A stretch of DNA of 31,519 nucleotides, from the NCBI GenBank assembly GCA_903897155.1, contig CAIUAO010000050.1, forward strand, positions 1 to 31,519, given 5' to 3'. The notes below the pieces were generated by a model, which saw only the letters and a list, made by a program, of their open reading frames with translations, was not told where the DNA came from and did not search any database. The translations under genes were made by a program, and so were the position numbers. Position 1 is the stretch's first letter. The number at the start of each line of letters is the position of its first letter. Origin of the DNA: an uncultured Actinomycetes bacterium. GTDB taxonomy: Bacteria; Actinomycetota; Actinomycetes; Nanopelagicales; Nanopelagicaceae. This document shows, piece after piece, positions 16,601-24,438 of the stretch.

Positions 16601-17210
16601 TGAAAGAGAGATGCTTGGTCTCTACGTTTCAGATCACCCACTTCTTGGAATTGAACATGTACTACGAGCCGCCGTAGATATCCCTCTTTCCCAACTATCT
16701 GAAGATTCTGTTGGTCATGATCAAATCGTGACTATCGGTGGGCTAATTACTCAAGTTCAGAGAAAAGTTTCTAAACAGGGAAATTCTTGGGCGATTGTTT
16801 CTATTGAAGATTTAGAAGGCGCTGCTGATGTTCTCTTTTTCGCAACTACTTATGTTAACTACGCAATGAATTTAGTTGAGGATCAAGTTGTCACAATTAG
16901 AGGCCGAGTCGACAAGCGTGAAGAAGCACCTCGGATCACCGCGCTAGAGATGTCATTGCCAGACATCACAGGAGCGCCAACCGGACCTCTTGTGATCACG
17001 ATGAGCGCTGCTCGGGTAACCCCGCCATTGGTTGACCGAATGAAAGAAATTCTGAGATCTCATCCTGGTTCCCGTGAAGTTCATTTGAAATTAGACGATG
17101 GGCAAAAGGGCCTTGTGATGAAGATTGACGATGATCTTCGTGTGACCGCATCACCGAGTTTGAGCGCAGACTTAAAATCTGTCCTTGGGCCAGACTGTTT
17201 GGTCTCATAG
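13692..17210 (+). CDS. dnaE: DNA polymerase III alpha subunit DnaE
   Basis: The replicative polymerase, 1172 residues from the GTG at 13692. That start gives MSDNSNFVHLHVHTEYSMLDG, the normal DnaE1 N-terminus; an in-frame codon at 13602 would extend into rluD. Domains: PHP (about 1-280) with HLHVH, TDHGN, GIEAYVAP, YTHMT, TTGCPGG and TNDLHY; the palm with GPGRGSAAGSLVSYSLGIT and the catalytic PDIDLDF (D412, D414, D416); fingers with ALYRPGPM; FNRAHSAGYGLVSYWTAYLK; a helix-hairpin-helix region; and a C-terminal OB fold (VTIGGLITQVQRK). The metal-ligand residues of the PHP domain appear intact, which fits an active PHP proofreading exonuclease. Confidence 0.97.
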   Translation: MSDNSNFVHLHVHTEYSMLDGAARVEELVQEVAKQGMPAIAITDHGNVFGAYEFNKQAKKAGVKPIIGIEAYVAPESRFDKKRVKWADGGEDDVSGGGAYTHMTILAENNTGLSNLFKLSSLASLEGFYYKPRMDRQLLSQYSEGLIATTGCPGGEIQTKIRMGAYKDALTAASELRDLFGKENFYLEIMDHGIDIENRVKADLLKLGKELGLPLLATNDLHYTKHEDAGAHEALLCVQSGSTIADPKRFKFENSEFYLKSAAQMRQIFSDIPDACDNTLLIAERCNITMRENENLLPKFEVPNGQTEDTWLRSLAEKGLSERMSGKVPSEYKDRLNYELDVMIKMGFPGYFLVVSDLCAHAREVGIRVGPGRGSAAGSLVSYSLGITALDPIKHGLLFERFLNPERISMPDIDLDFDERRRSEMIAYATNKYGEGRVAQIITYSNIKSKQALKDSTRVLGYPYAIGDKITKALPPTIMGKDITLSGIFDSKNERYGEAGEFRSLYESDPDAKRIVDTARGLEGLKRQWGVHAAGVILCREPLLDVIPIHRREADGAIITQFDMGACESIGLLKMDFLGLRNLSVLDDCLLNIKANAGATVDLSTLPLDDKKTYELLGKGETLGVFQLDGGPMRALLRQMAPDSFEDISAVIALYRPGPMGVNAHTDYADRKNKRKIVEPIHPELSESLKEILGDTYGLIVYQEQVMAIAQKVAGFSLGRADLLRKAMGKKNKEILDKEYVNFEAGMQTNGFSTGAIKKLWDTLIPFSDYAFNRAHSAGYGLVSYWTAYLKANYPTEYMAALLTSVRDDKDKSALYLSECRRMGIKVLPPDVNESSSDYTPLGKDIRFGLTAIRNVGENVVGSITTNRASKGRYNSFGDFLTKVDQSVCNKKTIESLIKAGAFDSLGSSRRGLMMVYLEALDSISETKRAEAIGQFDLFGSADAEATTSVSGLQLDIPTGEWEKRLLLSYEREMLGLYVSDHPLLGIEHVLRAAVDIPLSQLSEDSVGHDQIVTIGGLITQVQRKVSKQGNSWAIVSIEDLEGAADVLFFATTYVNYAMNLVEDQVVTIRGRVDKREEAPRITALEMSLPDITGAPTGPLVITMSAARVTPPLVDRMKEILRSHPGSREVHLKLDDGQKGLVMKIDDDLRVTASPSLSADLKSVLGPDCLVS

Positions 17211-17244
17211 CTTTTATTCGTATCTCCTAGGACTTCCAACGCTT

Positions 17245-17250
17245 TAGAAT
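17245..17250 (+). promoter_or_regulatory. Candidate -10 box for leaderless hisD
   Basis: TAGAAT ends exactly six bases before the hisD GTG at 17257, in the 46-base gap after dnaE. No Shine-Dalgarno is seen between them. It would be the promoter of the his-trp cluster. There is no room here for an attenuator leader peptide. An 8-base palindrome TCCTAGGA (17225-17232) lies in the -35 region. Confidence 0.5.
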
Positions 17251-17256
17251 AAGTCA

Positions 17257-18588
17257 GTGAATTCACCTATCGGCCTAGAAATGCGCACCGTTGATTTTCG
17301 GGGTAGATCATTATCTCGTGGTCAATATCGCAAAGAATTGCCTAGAGCGAGCATGGATATTGAAACCGCAATGATTGCTATTGCGCCAATTCTTAAGCGT
17401 GTTGAGAATGGGAATGAAGAAACTTTGCGGGAATTAGCAGAAGAATTTGAGGGTATAAAGCCAACTCATATTCGAGTTCCCGAAAGCGAATTAGATAAAG
17501 CACTACTAAACCTAGATCCGAAGATTCGTAGCGCACTTGAAACAGCGATTGAACGTATAAAAAAAGTTCATGCAATGCAGGTAAGGCAAACTCAAACGTC
17601 GCAAGTCGTGCCGGGCGCAGAAGTCACGCAACGTTGGATACCAGTTGATCGTGTTGGACTTTATGTTCCTGGAGGACTCGCTGTTTACCCAAGCTCAGTG
17701 ATGATGAATGTCATACCTGCGCAGATTGCCAAGGTGGAGAGCATTGCTGTTGCCTCACCTCCTCAAAAAGAATTTAATGGTTTGCCCCACCCAACTATCT
17801 TGGCAACGTGTGCGCTACTTGGTGTTCAAGAAGTGTATGCAGTTGGGGGAGCGCAAGCAGTTGCGATGTTTGCGTATGGCGTTGAAGGATTGTGCGAAGC
17901 AACAGATCTTGTAACTGGCCCAGGAAATATTTATGTAGCAGCAGCAAAACGTGCACTGCGAGGAAAAATTGGCATTGATTCTGAAGCAGGCCCTACCGAA
18001 ATTGGAATATTGGCAGATGAGAGCGCTATGGCAGGAGAAGTTGCTGCTGACCTTATTAGCCAAGCCGAGCATGATGTCCACGCAGCAGCCGTGCTTGTCA
18101 CAACCTCTGAAAAACTTGCAAAGAGCGTTCGCGAGGAGCTTGGTAAACGCATCCCTACGGCGAAGCACTCAGTGAGAATCACGGCTTCTCTCAATGGAAT
18201 TCAATCTGCAATTGTTCTTGTGGACTCAATTAAACAGGGAATAGATGTGGTTAATGCATATGCCGCTGAACACTTAGAACTGCACGTTAAAGATCTTGAC
18301 CAGGTGGCTGCTTCGATCAAAAATGCAGGCGCTGTTTTCCTGGGTAGATTCACGCCAGTATCACTTGGTGACTACGCAGCTGGGTCAAATCACGTCTTGC
18401 CAACAGGAGGATGTGCTTGTCACTCTAGCGGGCTATCTGTGCAAACATTCCTCAGAGGTGTGAATTTTATTTCATACGATGAAGCAGCTTTTACACAGAT
18501 TGCGCCAACAGTTATTACTTTGGCAAATGCTGAAGATTTGCCGGCACACGGTGAAGCAATGTCCGCACGCTTTGAAGGGAAAAAATAA
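17257..18588 (+). CDS. hisD: Histidinol dehydrogenase HisD
   Basis: Catalyses the last two steps of histidine synthesis, oxidising L-histidinol to L-histidine with NAD. 443 residues from GTG 17257; the ATG at 17281 is an alternative start with MRTVDFRGR. Family motifs are VDRVGLYVPGGLAVYPS, VYAVGGAQAVAMFAYG, LVTGPGNIYVAAAKR, DSEAGPTEI, ISQAEHDVHAA, AEHLELH and GSNHVLPTGGCA, which include the Zn and histidinol ligands. First gene of the cluster; its stop overlaps the hisC start by one base (TAATG). The start choice is supported by a TAGAAT box six bases upstream. Confidence 0.96.
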   Translation: MNSPIGLEMRTVDFRGRSLSRGQYRKELPRASMDIETAMIAIAPILKRVENGNEETLRELAEEFEGIKPTHIRVPESELDKALLNLDPKIRSALETAIERIKKVHAMQVRQTQTSQVVPGAEVTQRWIPVDRVGLYVPGGLAVYPSSVMMNVIPAQIAKVESIAVASPPQKEFNGLPHPTILATCALLGVQEVYAVGGAQAVAMFAYGVEGLCEATDLVTGPGNIYVAAAKRALRGKIGIDSEAGPTEIGILADESAMAGEVAADLISQAEHDVHAAAVLVTTSEKLAKSVREELGKRIPTAKHSVRITASLNGIQSAIVLVDSIKQGIDVVNAYAAEHLELHVKDLDQVAASIKNAGAVFLGRFTPVSLGDYAAGSNHVLPTGGCACHSSGLSVQTFLRGVNFISYDEAAFTQIAPTVITLANAEDLPAHGEAMSARFEGKK

Positions 18589-19688
18589 TGGCATCAGCAT
18601 GGCCATATTGGTTACCTATTCGTGCTGATCTTTATGGGATCTCTCCATATGGCGCGCCTCAGATCTCTGATGTTGTGGCATTAAACACTAATGAGAATCC
18701 TTTTGAACTTCCAAAAACAGTTCAAGATTCAATTGTTTCTCGCATAGGTGAAGTTGTGCACGGCCTTAACCGTTATCCAGATCGTGATGCGCAAGTACTT
18801 CGAAGCAAGCTTGCTGAATATATTTCTAAAACGACAGGCTCCAGCGTCTCAAGTGAGAATATTTGGGCAGCTAACGGCAGTAATGAGATTTTGCAGACAC
18901 TCATGATTGCATGTGGTGGAGCAGATCATCTTGCAATTGGGTTTACCCCTTCTTACTCCGTACACCCGCTTATCGCCCAACTCACGAGAACACCATGGTT
19001 TGCAGGGACACGGGATCAAGACTTCGCAATTGATATGGTTGTTGCAAAGAAGCTCATCCACGAGAAGAACCCTTCACTTATTTTTGTTACAACACCAAAT
19101 AACCCTTCTGGAACATCAACTCCATTGGCTGATTTACGTGAGTTAGCCGACCTTGCTGGACAAGTTGGTGCGCTTCTTATTGTGGATGAGGCTTATGCGG
19201 AGTTTTCAGAGGAAGAGTCAGCTGTCTCACTTATTGCAGATTTCCAACATGTTGTGGTTGTAAGAACAATGAGTAAGGCCTTTGCTTTCGCTGGAACACG
19301 TCTTGGTTATTTAGTTGCTCATCCTGCCGTAGTGAATGCTTCGCTCATCGCGCGCCTTCCATATCACCTCAGCTCAATTACTCAAGCTGCAGCGGAAGTT
19401 GCACTTGATTATGCAGATTTAATGCAGAGTGAAATTGCGACGCTTGTTTCTGAACGCTCAAGGGTTTTTGAAGCAATATCTTCTATGGGTTATAAGCCTG
19501 TTCCAAGTGCTGCAAATTTCATTCTCTTTAGTGGGTTCAAAGATGATGCAAGTGATGTCTGGCAGCGCCTGCTGGATCGAGGAATTTTGATACGAGATAT
19601 AGGGCTTCGAGGATATTTGCGCGTGACTATTGGAACACCTGCCGAAAATGATCAATTCATAGCGGCACTGAGAGAAATTGCGGAATAA
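18588..19688 (+). CDS. hisC: Histidinol-phosphate aminotransferase HisC
   Basis: A class I/II PLP aminotransferase converting imidazole acetol phosphate to histidinol phosphate. 366 residues. Motifs are NTNENPFELP, AANGSNEIL, TPNNPSGT, VDEAYAEF, and the Schiff-base Lys at 230 in RTMSKAFAFAGTRLGYL. LRVTIGTPAEN near the end carries the substrate-binding Arg. The ATG shares its first A with the hisD stop. The substrate call rests on position between hisD and hisB as well as sequence. Confidence 0.95.
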   Translation: MASAWPYWLPIRADLYGISPYGAPQISDVVALNTNENPFELPKTVQDSIVSRIGEVVHGLNRYPDRDAQVLRSKLAEYISKTTGSSVSSENIWAANGSNEILQTLMIACGGADHLAIGFTPSYSVHPLIAQLTRTPWFAGTRDQDFAIDMVVAKKLIHEKNPSLIFVTTPNNPSGTSTPLADLRELADLAGQVGALLIVDEAYAEFSEEESAVSLIADFQHVVVVRTMSKAFAFAGTRLGYLVAHPAVVNASLIARLPYHLSSITQAAAEVALDYADLMQSEIATLVSERSRVFEAISSMGYKPVPSAANFILFSGFKDDASDVWQRLLDRGILIRDIGLRGYLRVTIGTPAENDQFIAALREIAE

Positions 19689-19728
19689 TCAGGGACTATC
19701 ACACCACTGCTAGATGAGAGAGAAATAA

Positions 19729-20322
19729 ATGAGTGCTCCACGTACTGCAACAGTTGAACGAAAGACCAAGGAATCAGAGGTATTGGTCAAACTCAACCTT
19801 GATGGCACAGGTGTTATTGATATTCAAACAGGCGTCCCATTTTTCGAACATATGCTTTCCCAACTTGGTAAGCATGCAGGATTCGATCTGACGGTAAAGA
19901 CAAAGGGCGATGTTGACGTTGACTCCCACCACACCGTTGAAGATACATCACTTGCATTTGGCCAAGCACTTCGTGAAGCACTTGGTGATAAAGCAGGTAT
20001 CCGCAGATTTGGTGATGCAATGGTTCCATTGGATGAAGTACTTGTTCAGGCAGCTGTTGATCTATCAGGGCGGCCTTACCTAGTACACCGTCAACCTGAA
20101 ATCGTTGAACTTATTGGAACATTTGATACAACACTTGGTCGCCACATATGGGAGTCAATTGTTGCTGAAGCACGCATTGCTTTACATATTCGTGTTCTAG
20201 AAGGCCGCAACGCGCACCACGTATTTGAAGCGCAATTCAAAGCAGTTGCTCGCGCACTGCGGGATGCTGTTGCTATTGATGGCAGGGTCACGGGAATCCC
20301 ATCAACTAAGGGCACTCTTTGA
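19729..20322 (+). CDS. hisB: Imidazoleglycerol-phosphate dehydratase HisB
   Basis: Removes water from imidazole glycerol phosphate, using Mn. 197 residues: the dehydratase alone, without the phosphatase domain found in enterobacterial HisB, as is normal for Actinobacteria. Metal-ligand motifs are FFEHMLSQLGKHAGFD, DSHHTVEDTS and HHVFEAQFKA. The ATG at 19729 has a good purine run GAGAGAGAA (19716-19724). A 40-base gap separates it from hisC. The histidinol phosphatase must be encoded elsewhere. Confidence 0.96.
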   Translation: MSAPRTATVERKTKESEVLVKLNLDGTGVIDIQTGVPFFEHMLSQLGKHAGFDLTVKTKGDVDVDSHHTVEDTSLAFGQALREALGDKAGIRRFGDAMVPLDEVLVQAAVDLSGRPYLVHRQPEIVELIGTFDTTLGRHIWESIVAEARIALHIRVLEGRNAHHVFEAQFKAVARALRDAVAIDGRVTGIPSTKGTL

Positions 20323-20915
20323 TTGCAATTCTTGACTATGGTTCTGGCAACCTTCGTTCGGCGCAGCGTGCATTTGAATTAACTGGGATCAAGACGGTCA
20401 TTACATCTGATCCAAAGTTATGTGCTGATAGTGATGGCTTAGTCGTACCAGGTGTTGGTGCTTATGGGGCATGCATGAAGCAATTAGTTGATGTGGGTGG
20501 GAAAGAAATAATCCTAAATCGAGTTGCTGCTGGAAAACCCGTCATTGGTATATGCGTAGGGTTGCAGATACTTTTTGAGCAAGGCAGAGAAAAAGGCGGC
20601 GCATCGGGTGTTGGCGTATTGCCTGGTGAAGTAAGTGAACTTAAATCTGAAATATTGCCCCACATTGGTTGGAACACGGTTTCTGCAGGCAAGGGTACAA
20701 AATTATTTGAAGGCCTAGATGGTGCTTCGTTTTATTTCGTGCACTCATACGCAGTGAAGAAGGCTGTGCCAGATGCTGTAAATAGTTGGACAGAATACGG
20801 CGAAGAGTTTCTATCTGCAGTTGAACGCGGCCCGGTAAGTGCTGTGCAATTTCACCCCGAAAAAAGTGGAGCCAATGGCGCTCGGTTAATTTCAAATTGG
20901 GCAAAGTCCCTCTGA
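20319..20915 (+). CDS. hisH: Imidazole glycerol phosphate synthase, glutaminase subunit HisH
   Basis: A class I glutamine amidotransferase that feeds ammonia to HisF. 198 residues with IAILDYGSGNLRS, the oxyanion GVGAYGACM stretch, the nucleophile Cys in VIGICVGLQILFEQ, and the His/Glu pair in VSAVQFHPEKSG. The start is TTG at 20319, overlapping the hisB stop as TTGA. It places the conserved N-terminus exactly, so a rare start with translational coupling is likely. Confidence 0.95.
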   Translation: MIAILDYGSGNLRSAQRAFELTGIKTVITSDPKLCADSDGLVVPGVGAYGACMKQLVDVGGKEIILNRVAAGKPVIGICVGLQILFEQGREKGGASGVGVLPGEVSELKSEILPHIGWNTVSAGKGTKLFEGLDGASFYFVHSYAVKKAVPDAVNSWTEYGEEFLSAVERGPVSAVQFHPEKSGANGARLISNWAKSL

Positions 20916-21649
20916 TGGGTACGATAAAAAAGCTTGAGCTACTCCCTGCGATTGACGTCAAAGATGGACGCGCTGTTCGACTCGTTCAAGGCGAACTCAG
21001 CGCAACAAGTCAATACGGATTACCTATTGAAGTAGCTAAAGAATTTGCTGACGCAGGCACAGAGTGGATTCATTTAGTTGATCTTGATGCAGCTTTTGGC
21101 TTAGGCAGTAACGCCACACTGCTTGAAGAGGTAATCAAAAGTGTTGACATTAAAGTCGAGCTGTCAGGTGGAATTAGAGATGATGAATCGTTGCGCCGTG
21201 CACTTGCTACTGGATGCACACGAGTGAATCTCGGAACTGCTGCCCTAGAAAACCCTGACTGGACTGCGAAAGTAATTGCTGAATTTGGTGATCGCATTGC
21301 AGTTGGTCTTGATGTAAGAGGCCACACCCTTGCCGCCCGGGGTTGGACAAAAGAAGGTGGCGATTTATTTGAAACACTTGAACGCTTAGATCGCGATGGT
21401 TGTGCAAGATATATTGTGACAGATGTTGCTAAAGACGGAACGCTTACTGGTCCCAATCTTTCTTTATTGCGAGAAGTTTGTGCGGCAACTACCAAGCCAG
21501 TTGTTGCAAGCGGTGGCGTTTCTAACTTAAAAGACCTAGAAGAAATACGTGCACTGACTTCAATTGGAGTAGAAGGTGCGATAGTTGGTAAGGCGCTCTA
21601 TGCGGGAGCCTTCACACTCCAGCAAGCACTCAGTGAGGCAAACAAATGA
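20915..21649 (+). CDS. priA: Bifunctional phosphoribosyl isomerase PriA (HisA/TrpF)
   Basis: A (beta/alpha)8 barrel isomerase. In Actinobacteria this protein (PriA) serves both histidine synthesis (ProFAR) and tryptophan synthesis (PRA). 244 residues from ATG 20915, which overlaps the hisH stop (TGATG). LPAIDVKDG holds the catalytic D14. VELSGGIRDDESL, LGTAALENP and LDVRGHTLAARGWTKEGG follow; the Arg142-Gly-Trp144 pattern is the PriA mark for dual substrate use. VTDVAKDGTLTGPN and ASGGVSNLKDL follow. No trpF is present in the trp part of the cluster, which supports the dual role. Dual activity is inferred from family and context. Confidence 0.93.
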   Translation: MGTIKKLELLPAIDVKDGRAVRLVQGELSATSQYGLPIEVAKEFADAGTEWIHLVDLDAAFGLGSNATLLEEVIKSVDIKVELSGGIRDDESLRRALATGCTRVNLGTAALENPDWTAKVIAEFGDRIAVGLDVRGHTLAARGWTKEGGDLFETLERLDRDGCARYIVTDVAKDGTLTGPNLSLLREVCAATTKPVVASGGVSNLKDLEEIRALTSIGVEGAIVGKALYAGAFTLQQALSEANK

Positions 21650-22407
21650 CTTTAGCTAAGCGAATCATCCCTTGTTTAGACGTTGCCAACGGCCGGGTTG
21701 TTAAAGGTGTAAATTTTCAAAACTTAGTTGATGCCGGGGATCCCGTTGAGCTTGCAAAGTTATATGGGGACGCAGGAGCAGATGAGCTCACCTTCCTCGA
21801 TATTTCTGCTTCAGTTGAAGAGCGCTCAACAACTTTGGAGATGGTGGCAAGAACTGCTGAACAAGTATTTATTCCACTTACGGTAGGCGGGGGTATTCGA
21901 AGTGTTGACGATGTTGATGCGCTCCTACGAGCAGGTGCCGATAAAGTAAGTATCAACACTGCTGCAATTAATCGCCCTGAACTTATAAGTGAAATCTCTG
22001 ATCGTTTTGGGGATCAAGTCCTAGTTCTTTCTGTTGACGCCCGTCGCGGGAAAACACCATCTGGATTTGAAGTAACCACTCACGGTGGCAGACAAGGTGC
22101 TGGACTTGACGCACTTGTATGGATTGAAGATGCAACAGCCCGAGGAGTAGGTGAGATTCTTCTTAACTCTATGGACGCTGATGGAACACGTGAAGGTTTC
22201 GATATAGAAATGATTACGCAAGTCCGCAGTAGAACAAGAGTTCCCCTGATTGCAAGTGGAGGAGCTGGAAAGCTAGGTGATTTTGCCCTTGCTCTAGACG
22301 CTGGTGCTGACGCATTGCTGGCAGCAAGCGTTTTCCACTTCGGGACATTTACGATTCATGATGTGAAAGAGTTTTTGAACAAAAAGGGATATTCGGTCCG
22401 CCTCTAA
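21646..22407 (+). CDS. hisF: Imidazole glycerol phosphate synthase, cyclase subunit HisF
   Basis: The barrel subunit that forms imidazole glycerol phosphate and AICAR. 253 residues, the usual length. It has RIIPCLDVANGRVVKGVNF (the Asp in CLDV is catalytic), ADELTFLDISAS, VGGGIRSVDD, SINTAAINRP, GEILLNSMDADGT (second catalytic Asp) and ASGGAGKLGDF. The ATG overlaps the hisA/priA stop as ATGA. It pairs with HisH upstream. Confidence 0.97.
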   Translation: MTLAKRIIPCLDVANGRVVKGVNFQNLVDAGDPVELAKLYGDAGADELTFLDISASVEERSTTLEMVARTAEQVFIPLTVGGGIRSVDDVDALLRAGADKVSINTAAINRPELISEISDRFGDQVLVLSVDARRGKTPSGFEVTTHGGRQGAGLDALVWIEDATARGVGEILLNSMDADGTREGFDIEMITQVRSRTRVPLIASGGAGKLGDFALALDAGADALLAASVFHFGTFTIHDVKEFLNKKGYSVRL

Positions 22408-22431
22408 CCCGCTATAAGGCAGAATACGACC

Positions 22432-22782
22432 ATGCCAAATCCAGTAGTGATACCAACTCAGATAGCCGAAAGATTTGCTGCCGGAGAGCTGGTTGCTGCG
22501 ATTGCACAAGATGCCCAGAGTAAAGACGTGCTTATGTTGGCGTGGATGAATAAGCAGGCACTCACGCAAACACTTAAAACTGGGGATGTTACATACTGGA
22601 GTAGAAGCAGAAATGAACTCTGGGAGAAGGGTGCCACTTCTGGCCACACTCAAAAGGTGGTAAGTATTACATTTGATTGCGACGCGGATGCAATTTTGCT
22701 TCAGGTTCATCAAGTAGGTGCTGCTTGCCATACTGGCGAACGAACTTGTTTCCATAACGAAATTGATACTGACTTTGAGTAA
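22432..22782 (+). CDS. hisI: Phosphoribosyl-AMP cyclohydrolase HisI
   Basis: Opens the adenine ring of PR-AMP. 116 residues, cyclohydrolase only, with no fused HisE. Motifs are VLMLAWMNKQAL, TYWSRSRNELWEKG, the Mg-binding DCDAD and the Zn ligands AACHTGERTCF. The ATG is 24 bases after hisF, with an AAGGCAG stretch upstream as a possible ribosome site. Its stop overlaps the trpE start, physically joining the his and trp genes. Confidence 0.95.
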   Translation: MPNPVVIPTQIAERFAAGELVAAIAQDAQSKDVLMLAWMNKQALTQTLKTGDVTYWSRSRNELWEKGATSGHTQKVVSITFDCDADAILLQVHQVGAACHTGERTCFHNEIDTDFE

Positions 22783-24271
22783 TCAAATAACATTAGAAGA
22801 GTTCCGTGAATTTGCAGAAACTTATAATGTGATTCCTGTTGCTAGAAAGTATTTAGCAGATACCCAGACCCCACTTACGATTTATCACAAACTAGCAGGA
22901 AACCGCCCGGGAACTTTCCTCTTAGAATCTGCTGAAGTTGGGGGAGCATGGTCGCGATATTCATTTATTGGTATTCACTCACAATCAACGCTTACTGAAA
23001 TTAATGGAAAGGCAGCATGGATTGGAACAGTGCCATCTGGAGCGCCGGTTGGAATTGATCCACTCGATGCACTCAAGATTGCGGCAACACATTTACGCTC
23101 ACCTCATATCCCTGGATTACCTCCACTTACTGGTGGACTAGTCGGTTACGCAGGTTATGACATAGTTCGTAGGCTTGAAAAGATTCCAAATATTGCAACT
23201 ACAGAGATAGAACTTCCTGAAATTGCATTCATGCTCACATCTGACTTAGCGGTCTTTGATCACTTTAATGGCTCACTAACTTTGATTGCCAACGCAATTA
23301 ATTGGAACGGAAGCACAGATGGGGTTGATGAGGCATACGCAGATGCGAACAAACGCCTCGATAGCCTAGAAGTGACACTTAAGACTCCAACTACTTCTGA
23401 CATCAACCGTGAGATACAGAAAGTTGAGCCGGTGTATGAGCGCCGAACAACATCTGTAGAGTTTCAAGCACGTGTTGAAAATATTAAGGAGGAAATTCGA
23501 AATGGGGAAGCATTCCAAGTCGTACTTTCTCAACGTTTTGTCATGGATGTTCAGGCAGATGCCTTTGATGTCTACCGCGCGCTAAGGGCGTCTAACCCAA
23601 GCCCTTATATGTATCTGTTTAGGTTCCATGATGGCTTAGAAGTTGTTGGATCAAGCCCAGAAGCGTTAGTAAAAATTCATGGCGAAGAAGTAATTATTCA
23701 TCCAATTGCGGGAACTAAGCCACGATCTGATGATCCCGAGATAGATATTCGTTTGGGCGAAGAGTTGATGGCTGATCCTAAAGAGAGAGCTGAGCACCTT
23801 ATGCTTGTTGATCTTGGTCGAAATGATCTTGGTCGCACTTGCAAGCCAGGGTCTGTTGAAGTTATCGAATTTATGAAGCTGGAACGTTATTCACACGTAA
23901 TGCATATTGTTTCTACCGTGACAGGAAAGCTTGCTCCTGAATACAAACCGGTGGATGCACTGCTCGCAGTATTTCCAGCTGGAACTTTATCAGGAGCCCC
24001 AAAACCACGGGCGATGCAGATTATTGAAGAAAATGAACCCACAAGACGTGGGATATATGGTGGAACAATTGGCTATTTAGATTTCAGTGGAAACATTGAT
24101 GCGTGTATTGCAATTAGAACCGCAGTCATTAAAGATGGAAAAGCTTATGTTCAAGCTGGAGCAGGAATCGTTGCCGATTCAGTAGCCACTTCTGAAGATA
24201 TGGAATGTCAGAATAAGGCAGCAGCAGTTTTAGCTGCTATCGCATCTGCTAATGAAATGCGTAGTATCTAA
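22775..24271 (+). CDS. trpE: Anthranilate synthase component I TrpE
   Basis: Makes anthranilate from chorismate with ammonia from TrpG, which is not in this window. 498 residues from TTG 22775, giving MSNQITLEEFREFAETYN. Other in-frame starts (TTG 22763, ATG 22718) run further into hisI. The N-terminal part has FLLESAEVG, the LLES feedback-inhibition motif, then SRYSFIG. The chorismate-binding domain has GEAFQVVLSQRF, NPSPYMYLF, GSSPEALVKI, PIAGTKPR, VDLGRNDLGR, SHVMHIVSTVTG, FPAGTLSGAPKPRAM, GGTIGYL and QAGAGIVADS. No trp leader or attenuator can fit, because the gene overlaps hisI. Confidence 0.95.
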   Translation: MSNQITLEEFREFAETYNVIPVARKYLADTQTPLTIYHKLAGNRPGTFLLESAEVGGAWSRYSFIGIHSQSTLTEINGKAAWIGTVPSGAPVGIDPLDALKIAATHLRSPHIPGLPPLTGGLVGYAGYDIVRRLEKIPNIATTEIELPEIAFMLTSDLAVFDHFNGSLTLIANAINWNGSTDGVDEAYADANKRLDSLEVTLKTPTTSDINREIQKVEPVYERRTTSVEFQARVENIKEEIRNGEAFQVVLSQRFVMDVQADAFDVYRALRASNPSPYMYLFRFHDGLEVVGSSPEALVKIHGEEVIIHPIAGTKPRSDDPEIDIRLGEELMADPKERAEHLMLVDLGRNDLGRTCKPGSVEVIEFMKLERYSHVMHIVSTVTGKLAPEYKPVDALLAVFPAGTLSGAPKPRAMQIIEENEPTRRGIYGGTIGYLDFSGNIDACIAIRTAVIKDGKAYVQAGAGIVADSVATSEDMECQNKAAAVLAAIASANEMRSI

Positions 24272-24438
24272 TGCTCGTCACAAAGTTAGTGTTACTTATC
24301 GTAGCTTTTTTACTTGGTGTATATTTTACTATCCGGTTGATAAAGCGGGGACTGTCTAAAAAATATGAACCGAAGGCTTCTACTCCATGGAATTCACTGA
24401 CAGAAGGTGTTGATCCAACGGCTGGTGATACTCAATGA
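24271..24438 (+). CDS. Small trp-operon membrane protein of unknown function (55 aa)
   Basis: I do not recognise a named family with certainty. The 55-residue frame starts at an ATG that shares a base with the trpE stop (TAATG) and ends in a TGA that overlaps the trpC ATG (ATGA), so it fills the gap exactly. This is strong evidence that it is translated. Residues 5-23 form one hydrophobic helix. R22, K25, R26, K30 and K31 follow it, suggesting a cytoplasmic C-terminal part. The tail has W40-x-x-L43-x-x-G46-x-D48-P49-T50. Actinobacteria often carry longer trp-region membrane proteins (TIGR02234 type and HGxxPAAW type) at this spot. A shortened or analogous member is possible but unproven. Confidence 0.75.
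   Translation: MLVTKLVLLIVAFLLGVYFTIRLIKRGLSKKYEPKASTPWNSLTEGVDPTAGDTQ

Noticed and set aside
17211..17256. Histidine or tryptophan attenuator leader
   Set aside because: The 46-base gap before hisD has no leader peptide with His codons or a terminator, and trpE overlaps hisI, so no trp leader can exist.
21070..21495. 141-codon antisense frame within hisA/priA
   Set aside because: No recognisable domain, low-complexity Ser/Arg composition and full overlap with a strongly conserved gene; a shadow frame.
22294..22755. 153-codon antisense frame across hisF-hisI
   Set aside because: Spans two well-identified genes, with no motifs or ribosome site; composition looks like a reverse-strand shadow.
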